Part shown: one piece after another, positions 10,030 to 18,780 of the stretch
How positions within the stretch are numbered: the stretch's first letter is position 1
Layout of the letters: every line of letters begins with the position of its first letter
Source: an uncultured Clostridia bacterium
GTDB taxonomy: Bacteria > Bacillota > Clostridia > Oscillospirales > Ruminococcaceae
Direction: 5' to 3'
NCBI GenBank assembly: GCA_947625195.1
Contig: CANQNK010000006.1
Span: forward strand, 28,955 to 92,954
Length of the DNA stretch: 64,000 nt
The notes under the pieces: model-generated
What the model was told of the DNA's origin: nothing
The model's input: the letters and a program-made list of their open reading frames with translations, nothing else
The model's database searches: none
Program-made: the position numbers and the translations under genes

Positions 10030-10040
10030 AAGTCCCACTT
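10018..10040. repeat. Intergenic palindrome copy 4 (AAGTGGGACT-AAA-AGTCCCACTT)
   Basis: Perfect 10-bp arms; the stop codon of the preceding ORF lies inside it. Confidence 0.9.
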
Positions 10041-10074
10041 TGTTTTGCACTGTGTAAGATTACTGAAATTTCTA

Positions 10075-10103
10075 TTGACAAGTCGTAAATATTGTGGTAA
10101 AAT
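10075..10103 (+). promoter_or_regulatory. Sigma-A type promoter for tRNA-Ser
   Basis: TTGACA (10075-10080), 17 nt, TAAAAT (10098-10103). Confidence 0.7.
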
Positions 10104-10161
10104 AATCATGGGATATGTATCCCTTAGCTTTATAAGCAGACATAGCTTATATGTATATAAT

Positions 10162-10253
<92 letters not shown>

Positions 10254-10261
10254 AGCAATAA

Positions 10262-10290
10262 AGCCCCGAAAAATCGGGGCTGTTTTTGTT
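10262..10290 (+). terminator. Rho-independent terminator after tRNA-Ser
   Basis: AGCCCCGA-AAAA-TCGGGGCT then GTTTTTGTTT. Confidence 0.85.
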
Positions 10291-10443
10291 TATACCTGCA
10301 ACGGGTCTGCAATCTGAATATAATAAAAATCCCTCATTAGATATATCAGAGCTGTTTAAAAATCAGTCGAGCAAATCTCTTGCAAAATGTGTAAAGCTGT
10401 GCTAAAATGGTTTTATCGACAGCAATGGAAAGGAAATGTTAGA

Positions 10444-11289
10444 ATGAAAAAAATCATCAGCGGAAAAGTAAGAGAAGTATACGATCTTGAAAACGGGCAA
10501 CTGGTTATAGTTACTACCGACAGAATTTCGGCATTTGATGTGATATTGCCTACCGAGATACCCGACAAGGGAAAGGTTTTAAATCAGATGTCGCTTTTCT
10601 GGTTTGATTACGTAAAGGATATAATCCCAAATCACATAATCTCAAGCGACTTGAAAGATATGCCGAAGGAGTTTCAGAGGCCCGAGTACGAAGGCAGAAC
10701 TATTCTGGTCAAGAAGCTTAAAATGCTCAGCTATGAGTTTATTGTACGAGGATATATGTTCGGAAGTATGTGGGAGGCGTACAAGAAAGGCGAAGAATTC
10801 TGCGGACATAAGTTTGATAAAGAGTATCAACAGGCGCAGAAGCTTGATGAGCCGATGTTCACCCCATCAACAAAAGCAAGCGAAGGACACGATATCTATG
10901 TGAGCTATGAGAGTATGGCTCAAAATATCGGCACGGAGCTTGCCCAAAAAGTAAAAGATGTATCGATCAGGCTTTACAACAAGTGCTTTGAATACGCAAA
11001 GAAGCACGGTATCATTTTGGTAGACACAAAGTTTGAGTTTGGAATGGATGAAAACGGTGTGCTCACCATAGCGGACGAGCTTTTCACTCCGGATTCATCA
11101 CGCTTCTGGGATGCAGATGAGTATAAAATCGGCACAAGCCCCAAGAGCTTTGACAAGCAGTTTGTGCGCGACTGGCTAAAGGAAATGGGCATTGACGGAA
11201 AGGAAGGCATAAAGCCGCTTCCAAAGGATGTCGTAGATAACACAAGCCGCATTTACAAAGAAGGACTTTCAAGACTAAAAGGCGAATAA
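10444..11289 (+). CDS. purC: Phosphoribosylaminoimidazole-succinocarboxamide synthase
   Basis: KVREVYDLENGQLVIVTTDRISAFDVILPTEIPDKGKVLNQMSLFWF; ATG 10444 preferred over the track start. Confidence 0.95.
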   Translation: MKKIISGKVREVYDLENGQLVIVTTDRISAFDVILPTEIPDKGKVLNQMSLFWFDYVKDIIPNHIISSDLKDMPKEFQRPEYEGRTILVKKLKMLSYEFIVRGYMFGSMWEAYKKGEEFCGHKFDKEYQQAQKLDEPMFTPSTKASEGHDIYVSYESMAQNIGTELAQKVKDVSIRLYNKCFEYAKKHGIILVDTKFEFGMDENGVLTIADELFTPDSSRFWDADEYKIGTSPKSFDKQFVRDWLKEMGIDGKEGIKPLPKDVVDNTSRIYKEGLSRLKGE

Positions 11290-11306
11290 ATTCATATGGT
11301 ATAATA

Positions 11307-11341
11307 AAATCCGGCAGATAAAATAATCTGTCGGATTTATC
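11307..11341. terminator. Bidirectional terminator between convergent purC and MFS gene
   Basis: AATCCGGCAGAT..ATCTGTCGGATT hairpin. Confidence 0.6.
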
Positions 11342-12512
11342 ATTTGTCAGTGTTTATTCTTAAAAAAGCTGTGCCTATTACCATTACCGCAGGAAATATA
11401 ACCGCTGCCAGAAGTCCGGTTTTAAGATTTGCCGAGGCATCTCCCACAAAGCCCGCTAAGGCAGGACCTGCCGTGCACCCTACATCCCCTGCAAGGGCAA
11501 GTACTGCAAACAACGCCGTGCCTCCCTGCTCAAAGCGCCTTGCGGCAAGGCTGTAAGTACCCGGCCACATTATTCCGACCGAAAGTCCACAAAAAGCACA
11601 GCCTATAAGCGATAAAACCGGAACCGAAGCAAACACAGCGGTAAAATAGCTTATCACGCACAAAATCCCGCTGCCTAATATAAAGTATCTTAAGTTCATT
11701 TTAGCGCCGAAAATTCCATACACGGTTCTTGATATTCCCATCAGAGCGGCAAATGCACAAGGGCCAAGCAGGTCTCCGAACGTTTTTGATACCCCTATAC
11801 CCTCCTCAGCGAACAGCGACGCCCACTGGCTCATAGCGAGCTCGCTTGCGCCGGCGCATATCATAAGAATTATAAACAACCAGAACGCCTTTTTGCAAAA
11901 CAGCTTTTTAACCGGCACCGACTCGCCGTTTTCGTTCAGGTGCCTTATGGGAACTTTGCAAAAAAAGAATACATTGAAAAGCGGAATAATTGCCCAGATA
12001 AAAGGCAAGAATCTCCATTCACCTGCGCCGAAAAGGCTGAAGTATATCGTTGAGAGCAGCACCACCAATACCTGACCCCAGCAGTAAAATGAATGCAGAA
12101 GGCTCATAGCAGACTCCTTTTCGTCACCGGGAAGCGCCTCTACAACAGGAGAAATAACGACCTCCGTAAGACCTCCCCCTATTGCGCACACCGCCGAACA
12201 AATCAAAAGTCCCGCATAGGGTGAAATAACAAACGGCAAAACGCCGTACCCCACAAGACCTGCCGCAGCTAATATATGGGCGATCAAACAAGCGAATCTG
12301 TAGCCGATTCTGTCTACGCATCTGGCTGCTATTAAGTCAGTAATTATCTGGACGCCGAAGTTTGTTGTTATAAGAACACTTATCCTGTCAAGCGATAGAG
12401 AAAACTCCCTTTGAAAAGAAACAAACAAAAGCGGTGCTAAATTGTTCACTATCGCCTGAGTGACGTATCCTATGTAGGCAGCATATTTGGTATGTTTGTA
12501 TGTTAATGCCAT
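11340..12512 (-). CDS. MFS transporter
   Basis: Many TM segments, MFS-like loops (DLIAARCVDRIGYR); start ATG 12512 with RBS ggagga. Confidence 0.85.
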   Translation of the reverse strand: MALTYKHTKYAAYIGYVTQAIVNNLAPLLFVSFQREFSLSLDRISVLITTNFGVQIITDLIAARCVDRIGYRFACLIAHILAAAGLVGYGVLPFVISPYAGLLICSAVCAIGGGLTEVVISPVVEALPGDEKESAMSLLHSFYCWGQVLVVLLSTIYFSLFGAGEWRFLPFIWAIIPLFNVFFFCKVPIRHLNENGESVPVKKLFCKKAFWLFIILMICAGASELAMSQWASLFAEEGIGVSKTFGDLLGPCAFAALMGISRTVYGIFGAKMNLRYFILGSGILCVISYFTAVFASVPVLSLIGCAFCGLSVGIMWPGTYSLAARRFEQGGTALFAVLALAGDVGCTAGPALAGFVGDASANLKTGLLAAVIFPAVMVIGTAFLRINTDK

Positions 12513-12548
12513 GATTCCTCCGTGCATATGTACAAAATCCCGCGCTTG

Positions 12549-12731
12549 TCAGCCGCAGGATTTTTTATTTTCAGTAGTATTGCAAAGCTCTCTTTGTGCG
12601 GCGATGGTTTCAAGCGTGTCGCCGAGCTGAGTAAAAACAGCACCGATAAGAGAAAGCTCTGCGTTATCAAATCTTGCCGCAATTGTATTTGCAAGCGCAG
12701 TTACAGCTGCGGTAATTTCACAGGCATTCAT
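12549..12731 (-). CDS. Small conserved-looking protein (DUF6774-like)
   Basis: 60 aa with RBS (aaaggaatgattgtATG); MNACEITAAVTALANTIAARFDNAELSLIGAVFTQLGDTLETIAAQRELC. Confidence 0.55.
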   Translation of the reverse strand: MNACEITAAVTALANTIAARFDNAELSLIGAVFTQLGDTLETIAAQRELCNTTENKKSCG

Positions 12732-12876
12732 ACAATCATTCCTTTAGTTTTTATTATATTGTATGATGTTTTTGCCTAGTGGGTTAAGACAATATAAATT
12801 GTATCATAGGTATATTTGAATGTCAATACAGTCAAATCGGGAAAAGGCATATAGTTTCTGCCCTTTCCCGATAAGG

Positions 12877-13125
12877 TTAGTTCTGATTTGAATACTTGCT
12901 TTTTACTTCCTGAATTTTCTGCTGTTCAACCGGTTTTTCATTATACCAGCCCTTTTGCGACATCTGCTTGTAAAGGGTATCCTGAATACAAAGCGACTCG
13001 TTGAGAGCCTTTGAAAACGTCTGTCTTACATTTCCAGGCGTAGATTCAATAGTTCCGTGCATATAAAGGTCACACACACCTTTTTCGGTAAGCAGTATAC
13101 CCTCCATCAAATTCTGATCGTTCAT
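12877..13125 (-). CDS. CotF-like spore coat protein
   Basis: GILLTEKGVCDLYMHGTIESTPGNVRQTFSKALNESLCIQDTLYKQMSQKGWY matches coat-F-type proteins. Confidence 0.75.
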   Translation of the reverse strand: MNDQNLMEGILLTEKGVCDLYMHGTIESTPGNVRQTFSKALNESLCIQDTLYKQMSQKGWYNEKPVEQQKIQEVKSKYSNQN

Positions 13126-13168
13126 AACTTAAATCATTCCTTTCCTTCTGAAAATTTAATTTTCGTCT

Positions 13169-13342
13169 TTAAAGCAGTCCGTACAAGCTCTTGAAAATCT
13201 GATCGTGCTTTTGCATCAGCTCTGAAACACAGGTTTTAAGCTCAGCGTCCTCAAGCTTTGACAATACGTCCTTGCACTGGGATTTAAAAAACTTTTCATG
13301 GCTCAGTGCGTCTTCTACATAAAGCAGGTCTTTTGAAGTCAT
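13169..13342 (-). CDS. 57-aa CotF-associated small protein (absent from ORF track)
   Basis: My translation: MTSKDLLYVEDALSHEKFFKSQCKDVLSKLEDAELKTCVSELMQKHDQIFKSLYGLL*; RBS 'ggaaaggaatggt'. Confidence 0.65.
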   Translation of the reverse strand: MTSKDLLYVEDALSHEKFFKSQCKDVLSKLEDAELKTCVSELMQKHDQIFKSLYGLL

Positions 13343-13591
13343 TTTTTACCATTCCTTTCCGAGCAATCGATTCGCTCTGCATTTATTATTTGCATACAGG
13401 AAAAAATTATACTAAAGCAAAAGCATTTTTTTGTGAAGAAACATTTATTTGCTTGCTTTTTTTCACGGCATGATATCATTAGAACAGTAAAAATGGTAAA
13501 TATATTTTTGAGACTAATATAGATTTACATTTTAGAAAGAATATCTTTTTAAAGCTTCAAAAACATATTATTAAAAAATTGGTAATAAGTC

Positions 13592-13620
13592 TTGACAAAT
13601 ATAGTTAGGTATGATAAAAT
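13592..13620 (+). promoter_or_regulatory. Sigma-A type promoter for tRNA-Gln pair
   Basis: TTGACA (13592-13597), 17 nt, TAAAAT (13615-13620). Confidence 0.7.
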
Positions 13621-13657
13621 ATATACCGCTAAAGCTGTTTGAGTGGTGTATAGATAT

Positions 13658-13733
13658 TGGGATATAGCCAAGCGGTAAGGCAGCGGACTTTGACTCCGTC
13701 ATTCCGATGGTTCGAATCCATCTATCCCAACCA
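13658..13733 (+). tRNA. tRNA-Gln (anticodon TTG)
   Basis: TGGGATA acceptor, ACGGA-type stem with loop CTTTGAC, GGTTCGAATCC T-arm, CCA. Confidence 0.95.
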
Positions 13734-13766
13734 AACGACGCTGAGTGGTCTCGGCGCCAAATACTT

Positions 13767-13842
13767 TGGGGTATCGCCAAGTGGTAAGGCCCCGGATTCT
13801 GATTCCGGTATTCCGTAGGTTCGAATCCTACTACCCCAGCCA
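13767..13842 (+). tRNA. tRNA-Gln (anticodon CTG)
   Basis: TGGGGTA acceptor, CCGGA-TTCTGAT-TCCGG anticodon arm, T-arm, CCA. Confidence 0.95.
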
Positions 13843-14120
13843 ACGGCAATCGCCGCATATAATTTGCGCACCTCGTTTTCGGGGTGCGTTTTGTTTTTGC
13901 AATAGTTTAATATAGACCTCAGGGTATTGTTGCTCTGTTTTGTTTGTACCCCGAATAACCTGTGTAAAAAACACCAATCAAAAAAAGCTTAAAATTAAGC
14001 ACATCTAGGACTTTCTTGTATTCATAGTCTGACTCAATGTAAATTTTATGAAATAGGTTTGATTAAGAATATCTCATTTATTTAAAAAGCCTAGCAAGAG
14101 CTAGGCTTTTTCGTCATAAT

Positions 14121-14157
14121 AAACCTGCCCGAAAGATATCGGGCAGCAAAAATTTTA
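14121..14157 (-). terminator. Terminator downstream of the VanY-like gene
   Basis: CTGCCCGA..TCGGGCAG hairpin; a second hairpin AAAAAGCCTAGC-aaga-GCTAGGCTTTTT lies at ~14085-14112. Confidence 0.6.
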
Positions 14158-14167
14158 TTAATATTTT

Positions 14168-15298
14168 TTAATCTGCCGAAGGTATAAACGGCGTAACCGT
14201 AGTGGTTGTAATATTAGAAACTACTGTTTCTTTGGAGTCAAATACACTTGCCGAAGTATCTGTCTGAGCAGCAGAATCCTGATTATCGCCTGCGCCTTGA
14301 TCTTCTGCGGGAGCGCTTGTCGTCTGAGCCGATGATTTCTCTACAGCAACTGTCACAATATAACCGTCTGAATTATTTCCGGATACAGAGTATGTATACT
14401 CCGTTGCATCGTCCTTCGTCGGAATCTTCACGTCAGTGGTGTTGCCTTTCTTCATTTCTGTGTAATAAACAGCGTATTTAATTCCGTTAGAGCCGTCGTA
14501 CTCAAGAGGACTTTCATAAGTATAGCTCTTTAGATATTCAACGTATTCCTCAAGACAAAAGCCGTTTTCGTTCATAATCTCTGCGTGCGGAAGACCCACA
14601 TATCTTATAAGCGCAGCATCATACTCCGCTTTGGTAATATCACTCTTGCCCTCTGGATATCTGACAACAAAACCGTATTTTGCCATATTTTGTGTAATCC
14701 ACTCAAAATCTCCAGTGCCGTCATATGTTCCCATAGCACCGTCGGCCCACGTTCCCAGACTTAGAGAAAGCCCCGTTCCTACATCGTTGCTTCCTGCTGC
14801 AAAAGCTTCTCCATCCTGATTATCGTTTGAAACGAATCCGCTGGCAATAAACAGTGTGGAGTTCTGATACTTCTTGTAAAAGTCACTCATCATCGACTGC
14901 AATTGCAAAGCCGCAGATTCGGTAGCAGTTACCGAGCTGTCAGTGAGCGAAAAAAGCTGATTTCCGTCGCTGTCGGTGTTGTACCCCATCAATGACACAA
15001 CCTCGCCTGAAGCGTCCTTATCAAAAGTGTGCTCACCATTTACCAAAGCGAGATTTCCGCTGGATAAAGCATCGTCATTCTGTAATGTCAACGTTGTAGA
15101 GGTTTTAAACAAAACCGATTCCGATTCCTTATCGGCAACCTTGCTCTCGGTAATAGTCTGAACCTTTTTGGCATTCGGGTTGATATCAGCAGTTCCGTTA
15201 GAGCAAGCCGCACATATAATAAGTATCACCAGCAAAATAATTGCAAGTAAAACCGCAACATTTTTATATTTCAAGTTTTTCCAGATATTATTCGACAT
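14168..15298 (-). CDS. Secreted VanY/M15-like D,D-carboxypeptidase homologue with degenerate active site
   Basis: N-terminal TM/lipobox-like LIICAAC. VanY-like scaffold SLGTWADG...WITQNMAKYGFVVRYPEGKSDIT...IRYVGLPHAEIMNENGFCLEEYVEYLK. Confidence 0.72.
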   Translation of the reverse strand: MSNNIWKNLKYKNVAVLLAIILLVILIICAACSNGTADINPNAKKVQTITESKVADKESESVLFKTSTTLTLQNDDALSSGNLALVNGEHTFDKDASGEVVSLMGYNTDSDGNQLFSLTDSSVTATESAALQLQSMMSDFYKKYQNSTLFIASGFVSNDNQDGEAFAAGSNDVGTGLSLSLGTWADGAMGTYDGTGDFEWITQNMAKYGFVVRYPEGKSDITKAEYDAALIRYVGLPHAEIMNENGFCLEEYVEYLKSYTYESPLEYDGSNGIKYAVYYTEMKKGNTTDVKIPTKDDATEYTYSVSGNNSDGYIVTVAVEKSSAQTTSAPAEDQGAGDNQDSAAQTDTSASVFDSKETVVSNITTTTVTPFIPSAD

Positions 15299-15490
15299 TG
15301 TAATTCCTCCGTAATACCTTTAAGTTTATTGTACAATCGTCTATCGCCGAAAGGGCAACAGACTTTTTAAACAGTATACCACACTTTCCAAATTTTTTAA
15401 AGAGGAAATTACAAAGTGTGACTTTTTACACAAAATTTTTTATTTTAAATTGTTACATTTGCATATAAATTTTAAATAAAAGTGCAAAAT

Positions 15491-15522
15491 AGCAGACTCG
15501 AAATAAATTTTTCGAGTCTGCT
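15491..15522 (-). terminator. Terminator of the small Asn-rich gene
   Basis: AGCAGACTCGAAa..TTTTCGAGTCTGCT. Confidence 0.65.
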
Positions 15523-15540
15523 AAATAACTATAGCCGTAT

Positions 15541-15699
15541 TTAGTTGTTTGAATTGTTAGAATTCTTGTTGCTAGGGTTCTGTTTTTTATTAGAGCCGCC
15601 GTTAGGTGTTTTATTTGAAGGGCAGTTCTGGTTCTGATTCTGATTATTTTCCGAATTGTTCGGTGCTTTGTTTTGTGAATTGTTATTCTGGTTTTGCAT
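15541..15699 (-). CDS. 52-aa Asn/Gln-rich low-complexity small protein (absent from ORF track)
   Basis: MQNQNNNSQNKAPNNSENNQNQNQNCPSNKTPNGGSNKKQNPSNKNSNNSNN*; RBS 'gaaaggagtgattgtaaaATG' and downstream terminator. Confidence 0.7.
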   Translation of the reverse strand: MQNQNNNSQNKAPNNSENNQNQNQNCPSNKTPNGGSNKKQNPSNKNSNNSNN

Positions 15700-15853
15700 T
15701 TTACAATCACTCCTTTCAGTAATATTATCTGTATCAGTAAAAGTTTTATTATCGGAAAATTCTGTATAAAAAATATATTTTAAAAATGTTGCTTTTTGTA
15801 AAAAAAAGTGTTAAAATGTATATTGACAAAAATGTGTAAGGGAGGTAATCTTT

Positions 15854-16261
15854 TTGAAAAAAATAATAAAGGAATTTAAGGAATTCATTTCCAGAGGAAA
15901 TGTAGTCGATATGGCAGTCGGTGTTGTAATAGGCGCCGCTTTCAAGGCTATAGTTGACTCATTTGTTGCCGATCTTCTCACTCCTATCATAGGCATTCTG
16001 CTCAAAGCAGTCGGAATTCAGGATGATTTTGCGGCGTGGAAAATTTACGGATTCGGTGTCGGCAACTTTATCAACACGGTAATCAGCTTCTTTATTATTG
16101 CTCTCGGCGTATTCATTATGGTCAAGGCAATCAATGCGATGCGTAATCTTTCAAAGAAGAAGGAAGAAGTCGAAGATGAAGTCGAAGAAGCGGTTATTGA
16201 GACCGATCTTTCCGTTTTGCAGGAGATCAGAGATATGCTTAAAGAGCAAAACAGCAAATAA
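15854..16261 (+). CDS. mscL: Large-conductance mechanosensitive channel
   Basis: KEFKEFISRGNVVDMAVGVVIGAAFKAIVDSFVADLLTPIIG; TTG start after ggaggtaa. Confidence 0.95.
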   Translation: MKKIIKEFKEFISRGNVVDMAVGVVIGAAFKAIVDSFVADLLTPIIGILLKAVGIQDDFAAWKIYGFGVGNFINTVISFFIIALGVFIMVKAINAMRNLSKKKEEVEDEVEEAVIETDLSVLQEIRDMLKEQNSK

Positions 16262-16285
16262 CTTTTCGTGAAACTAAAAAGCTGA

Positions 16286-16316
16286 ACAGACGGAAAATGA
16301 CCGTCTGTTTTTCTTT
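16286..16316 (+). terminator. mscL terminator
   Basis: ACAGACGG-aaaatga-CCGTCTGT-TTTTC. Confidence 0.8.
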
Positions 16317-16596
16317 TTTAACTTATTATAACCTTTTATAAGCATTAAAATTTTTACAAATATTTAGTATGTTAAAATCATAGTAGTTTCTCTGGAATTG
16401 CCTTATTTTTTATCATTTTCTTATTATTTGAATTTTTTACCAATAAGTATAAAAGTATAATCAGTTAAATAATGTCAAAATAGATAAAAAATTGTCAAAA
16501 ACATCGCAAAAAATCATTGACTTATTTAGAAAAGTGTGTTAAAATAATTTTTGAAATGTAATAACATTTGTATGTAGCATTATTGGAGGTAAAAAT

Positions 16597-17463
16597 ATGA
16601 TGCCTGAAAACAAAACAGAAGCAAAAGGAAACTCATATTACATTTATCCGGTTATCAACTCAGAGATCGGACACGAAGGTGCACTGCCTATTTACGTCTA
16701 CGGAATCGGCTCAAACGAATGTGAGCGTCACGTTATCCGTGAGCATGGATACGCACACCCGCATATTATCTATTCGGTCAGCGGAGAAGGAACCTTGATT
16801 GTTAATGGAGTTTCACACACAATTTCACCTAATATGGGATTTTTCATTCCTGCGCACACTCCGCATGAGTATTACAGCTCCACAGGTGAAAACTGGTCTA
16901 CCAAGTGGGTAGTTCTATCGGGTTTTGCCATTGAAATGACCCTTACGTCTCTGGGCCTTGACAAGCCTTACATTGTGGCTTTGGGAAACACTTCAAAGCT
17001 TGATAAGCTTATCACAGAAATGTACTATTCAATTATAAGGGACAATTTCTACGGCTCTATGACTGCTGCGGGACTTCTTTATTCATTCCTGATTGAATTT
17101 TATAAATGTACAAGCAATCAGGGAAAGATTGATAACCTTGCGGCAAATTCGCCTTTGAACAAAGTCTTGGCGTACATAGATTTGCATTACGCTGACAATC
17201 TTACTCTTGAGAGTATGTGCTCTGTGTCAGACATTTCTCCTCAGCACCTGTGCAGACTTTTCAGAAGAAAGCTCAATATACGTCCTATGGAGTATATTGC
17301 AAAGAAAAGGATTCAGGAAGCAAAGGCGCTGCTTTTGAACTCTCCGAGAAACATAGCGGAAATATCCAGAATTGTCGGATATAACAACTGCAATTATTTC
17401 TGCATTACATTTAAAAAGTACGAGGGCGTTTCTCCTACCGAATATAGAAAGACAATGGGATAA
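16597..17463 (+). CDS. AraC-family transcriptional regulator (cupin sensor + HTH)
   Basis: HPHIIYSVSGEGTLIVNG cupin; ISPQHLCRLFRRKLNIRPMEYIAKKRIQEAKALLLNSPRNIAEISRIVGYNNCNYFCITFKKYEGVSPTEYR. Confidence 0.92.
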   Translation: MMPENKTEAKGNSYYIYPVINSEIGHEGALPIYVYGIGSNECERHVIREHGYAHPHIIYSVSGEGTLIVNGVSHTISPNMGFFIPAHTPHEYYSSTGENWSTKWVVLSGFAIEMTLTSLGLDKPYIVALGNTSKLDKLITEMYYSIIRDNFYGSMTAAGLLYSFLIEFYKCTSNQGKIDNLAANSPLNKVLAYIDLHYADNLTLESMCSVSDISPQHLCRLFRRKLNIRPMEYIAKKRIQEAKALLLNSPRNIAEISRIVGYNNCNYFCITFKKYEGVSPTEYRKTMG

Positions 17464-17466
17464 AGC

Positions 17467-17500
17467 AAAAAGACTTCGGGAAGTTTCCGAAGTCTTTTTT
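17467..17500. terminator. Terminator between convergent araC-type gene and pheA
   Basis: AAGACTTCGG-gaagttt-CCGAAGTCTTTTTT. Confidence 0.75.
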
Positions 17501-17509
17501 GTTTTCACA

Positions 17510-18622
17510 CTATAACTCTTTAAAGTTTCCCAGAAACTTAAAGTACGCAAGCTCATTAGAAAGCTCGGTTAAAAGGCTCATTACATCCTTGCTTTTGACG
17601 CTGCCCTCAAAGTCCAGATAAAATACAACGTCAAAGTCTTTCGAGGCAATCGGCTTGTTTTCAAGTCTTAAAAGGTTAAGCCCCGATACCGAGAACTTTG
17701 TAAGCAGTCTGTAAAGTGCAGATCGACTGTGCGGAAGTGAAAGCGATACGCTTATGATATCGGCTCCTTCTGCTATAAATATATCCTTTGATATAAGAAT
17801 AAAGCGGGTATAGTTTTCTGCAGAATTGCCTATCTTTTTGCAGATTATGTCAAGACCAAGCTCCTTTGCGCACTCCTCAGAGCAGATTGCAGCATACGGC
17901 TCAGGCGAATTTTTGACAAACTCAGCGGCAAGAGCTGTGTTTACATATTCTTCAGTAGCAAGGCCGTATTGCTTTAAAAATTCACTGCACTGCATTAGCC
18001 CCTGCTCGTGAGATAAAACGGCTTTCACTTCGTCAAGTCCTACGCCTTTGCGAACGGCAAGACAGTGATCTACCTTTACCCGTGTGCCTCCAGCAATAAA
18101 GAAGTTATAGCGCTTCATAAGTTCGTATGTCTGTGTTACAGAGCCGGCAGTTGAGTTTTGAATCGGCAGGATGCCAAAATCACACTCGCCCTTTATGACG
18201 GCGTCAAAAACCTCGTCAAAGGTGTTGTAAAACTTTATTTCTGCATTTTGGGATATCTGTCCGCACGCTATCTGGGAATATGAGCCGTATGTGCCCGGAC
18301 ACGCAATTTTGCCAATTGTGTTATAATCAAGCTCTTTGTGTTTGATTTCACCGGTTGCAGGAAAAAACTCCTGATACTGTCTAGACTTTGAAATATCCAT
18401 AATGGTGTTAAACAGAATTTCAGCGCCGTTTTTAAGATTATCGGGCACCATTCCTCTGACCTTGCTGATTATTTCCTTTTCCCTTGCACTTTGAAAAACG
18501 TCAAGGCCGTTTTTTATTTTGTATAGCGCCACCTCTCTGGCAATTCCCATTCGCTTTTCAAAAAGCCTGAGTATTTCCTCGTCTATTGTGTTTATGTCAT
18601 CTCTTAGCTGGTTAAGATCCAT
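17510..18622 (-). CDS. pheA: Chorismate mutase / prephenate dehydratase (P-protein)
   Basis: N-terminal MDLNQLRDDINTIDEEILRLFEKRMGIAREVALYK; then GTYGSYSQIA...DFGILPIQNSTAGSV, NYTRFILIS, ACT-like end. Confidence 0.93.
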   Translation of the reverse strand: MDLNQLRDDINTIDEEILRLFEKRMGIAREVALYKIKNGLDVFQSAREKEIISKVRGMVPDNLKNGAEILFNTIMDISKSRQYQEFFPATGEIKHKELDYNTIGKIACPGTYGSYSQIACGQISQNAEIKFYNTFDEVFDAVIKGECDFGILPIQNSTAGSVTQTYELMKRYNFFIAGGTRVKVDHCLAVRKGVGLDEVKAVLSHEQGLMQCSEFLKQYGLATEEYVNTALAAEFVKNSPEPYAAICSEECAKELGLDIICKKIGNSAENYTRFILISKDIFIAEGADIISVSLSLPHSRSALYRLLTKFSVSGLNLLRLENKPIASKDFDVVFYLDFEGSVKSKDVMSLLTELSNELAYFKFLGNFKEL

Positions 18623-18780
18623 TTTTACCTCCGGAGGTGTAAATATCGGCGAGCTTATGCAGCCCTAACGCTCCGAATATAATTTTACTATATATTCCGC
18701 TTTTTTTCAATATCTATTTACAAAAATAAGTCTATATGATAAAATAAAATAAAATCTTCCGCTTAATAAAGGAGAATGTT

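Noticed and set aside
12522-12779. 85-aa plus-strand ORF opposite the DUF6774-like gene
   Set aside because: No RBS or recognisable composition; antisense to a better-supported small gene.
13571-13858. 95-aa minus-strand ORF (VVGFEPTEYRNQNPGPYHLAIPQ...)
   Set aside because: Antisense translation of the two tRNA-Gln genes; a classic spurious ORF.
15453-15710. 85-aa minus-strand ORF (MIVKCKTRITIHKTKHRT...)
   Set aside because: Out-of-frame shadow of the Asn-rich 52-aa gene; runs through its terminator.
16286-16316. Terminator-like hairpins across the window as possible novel repeats
   Set aside because: Most (for example at 16286, 17467, 19622, 25548, 38922, 44688) have unrelated stem sequences and sit at gene ends, so they are ordinary terminators; only the GTGGGACT palindromes share sequence.
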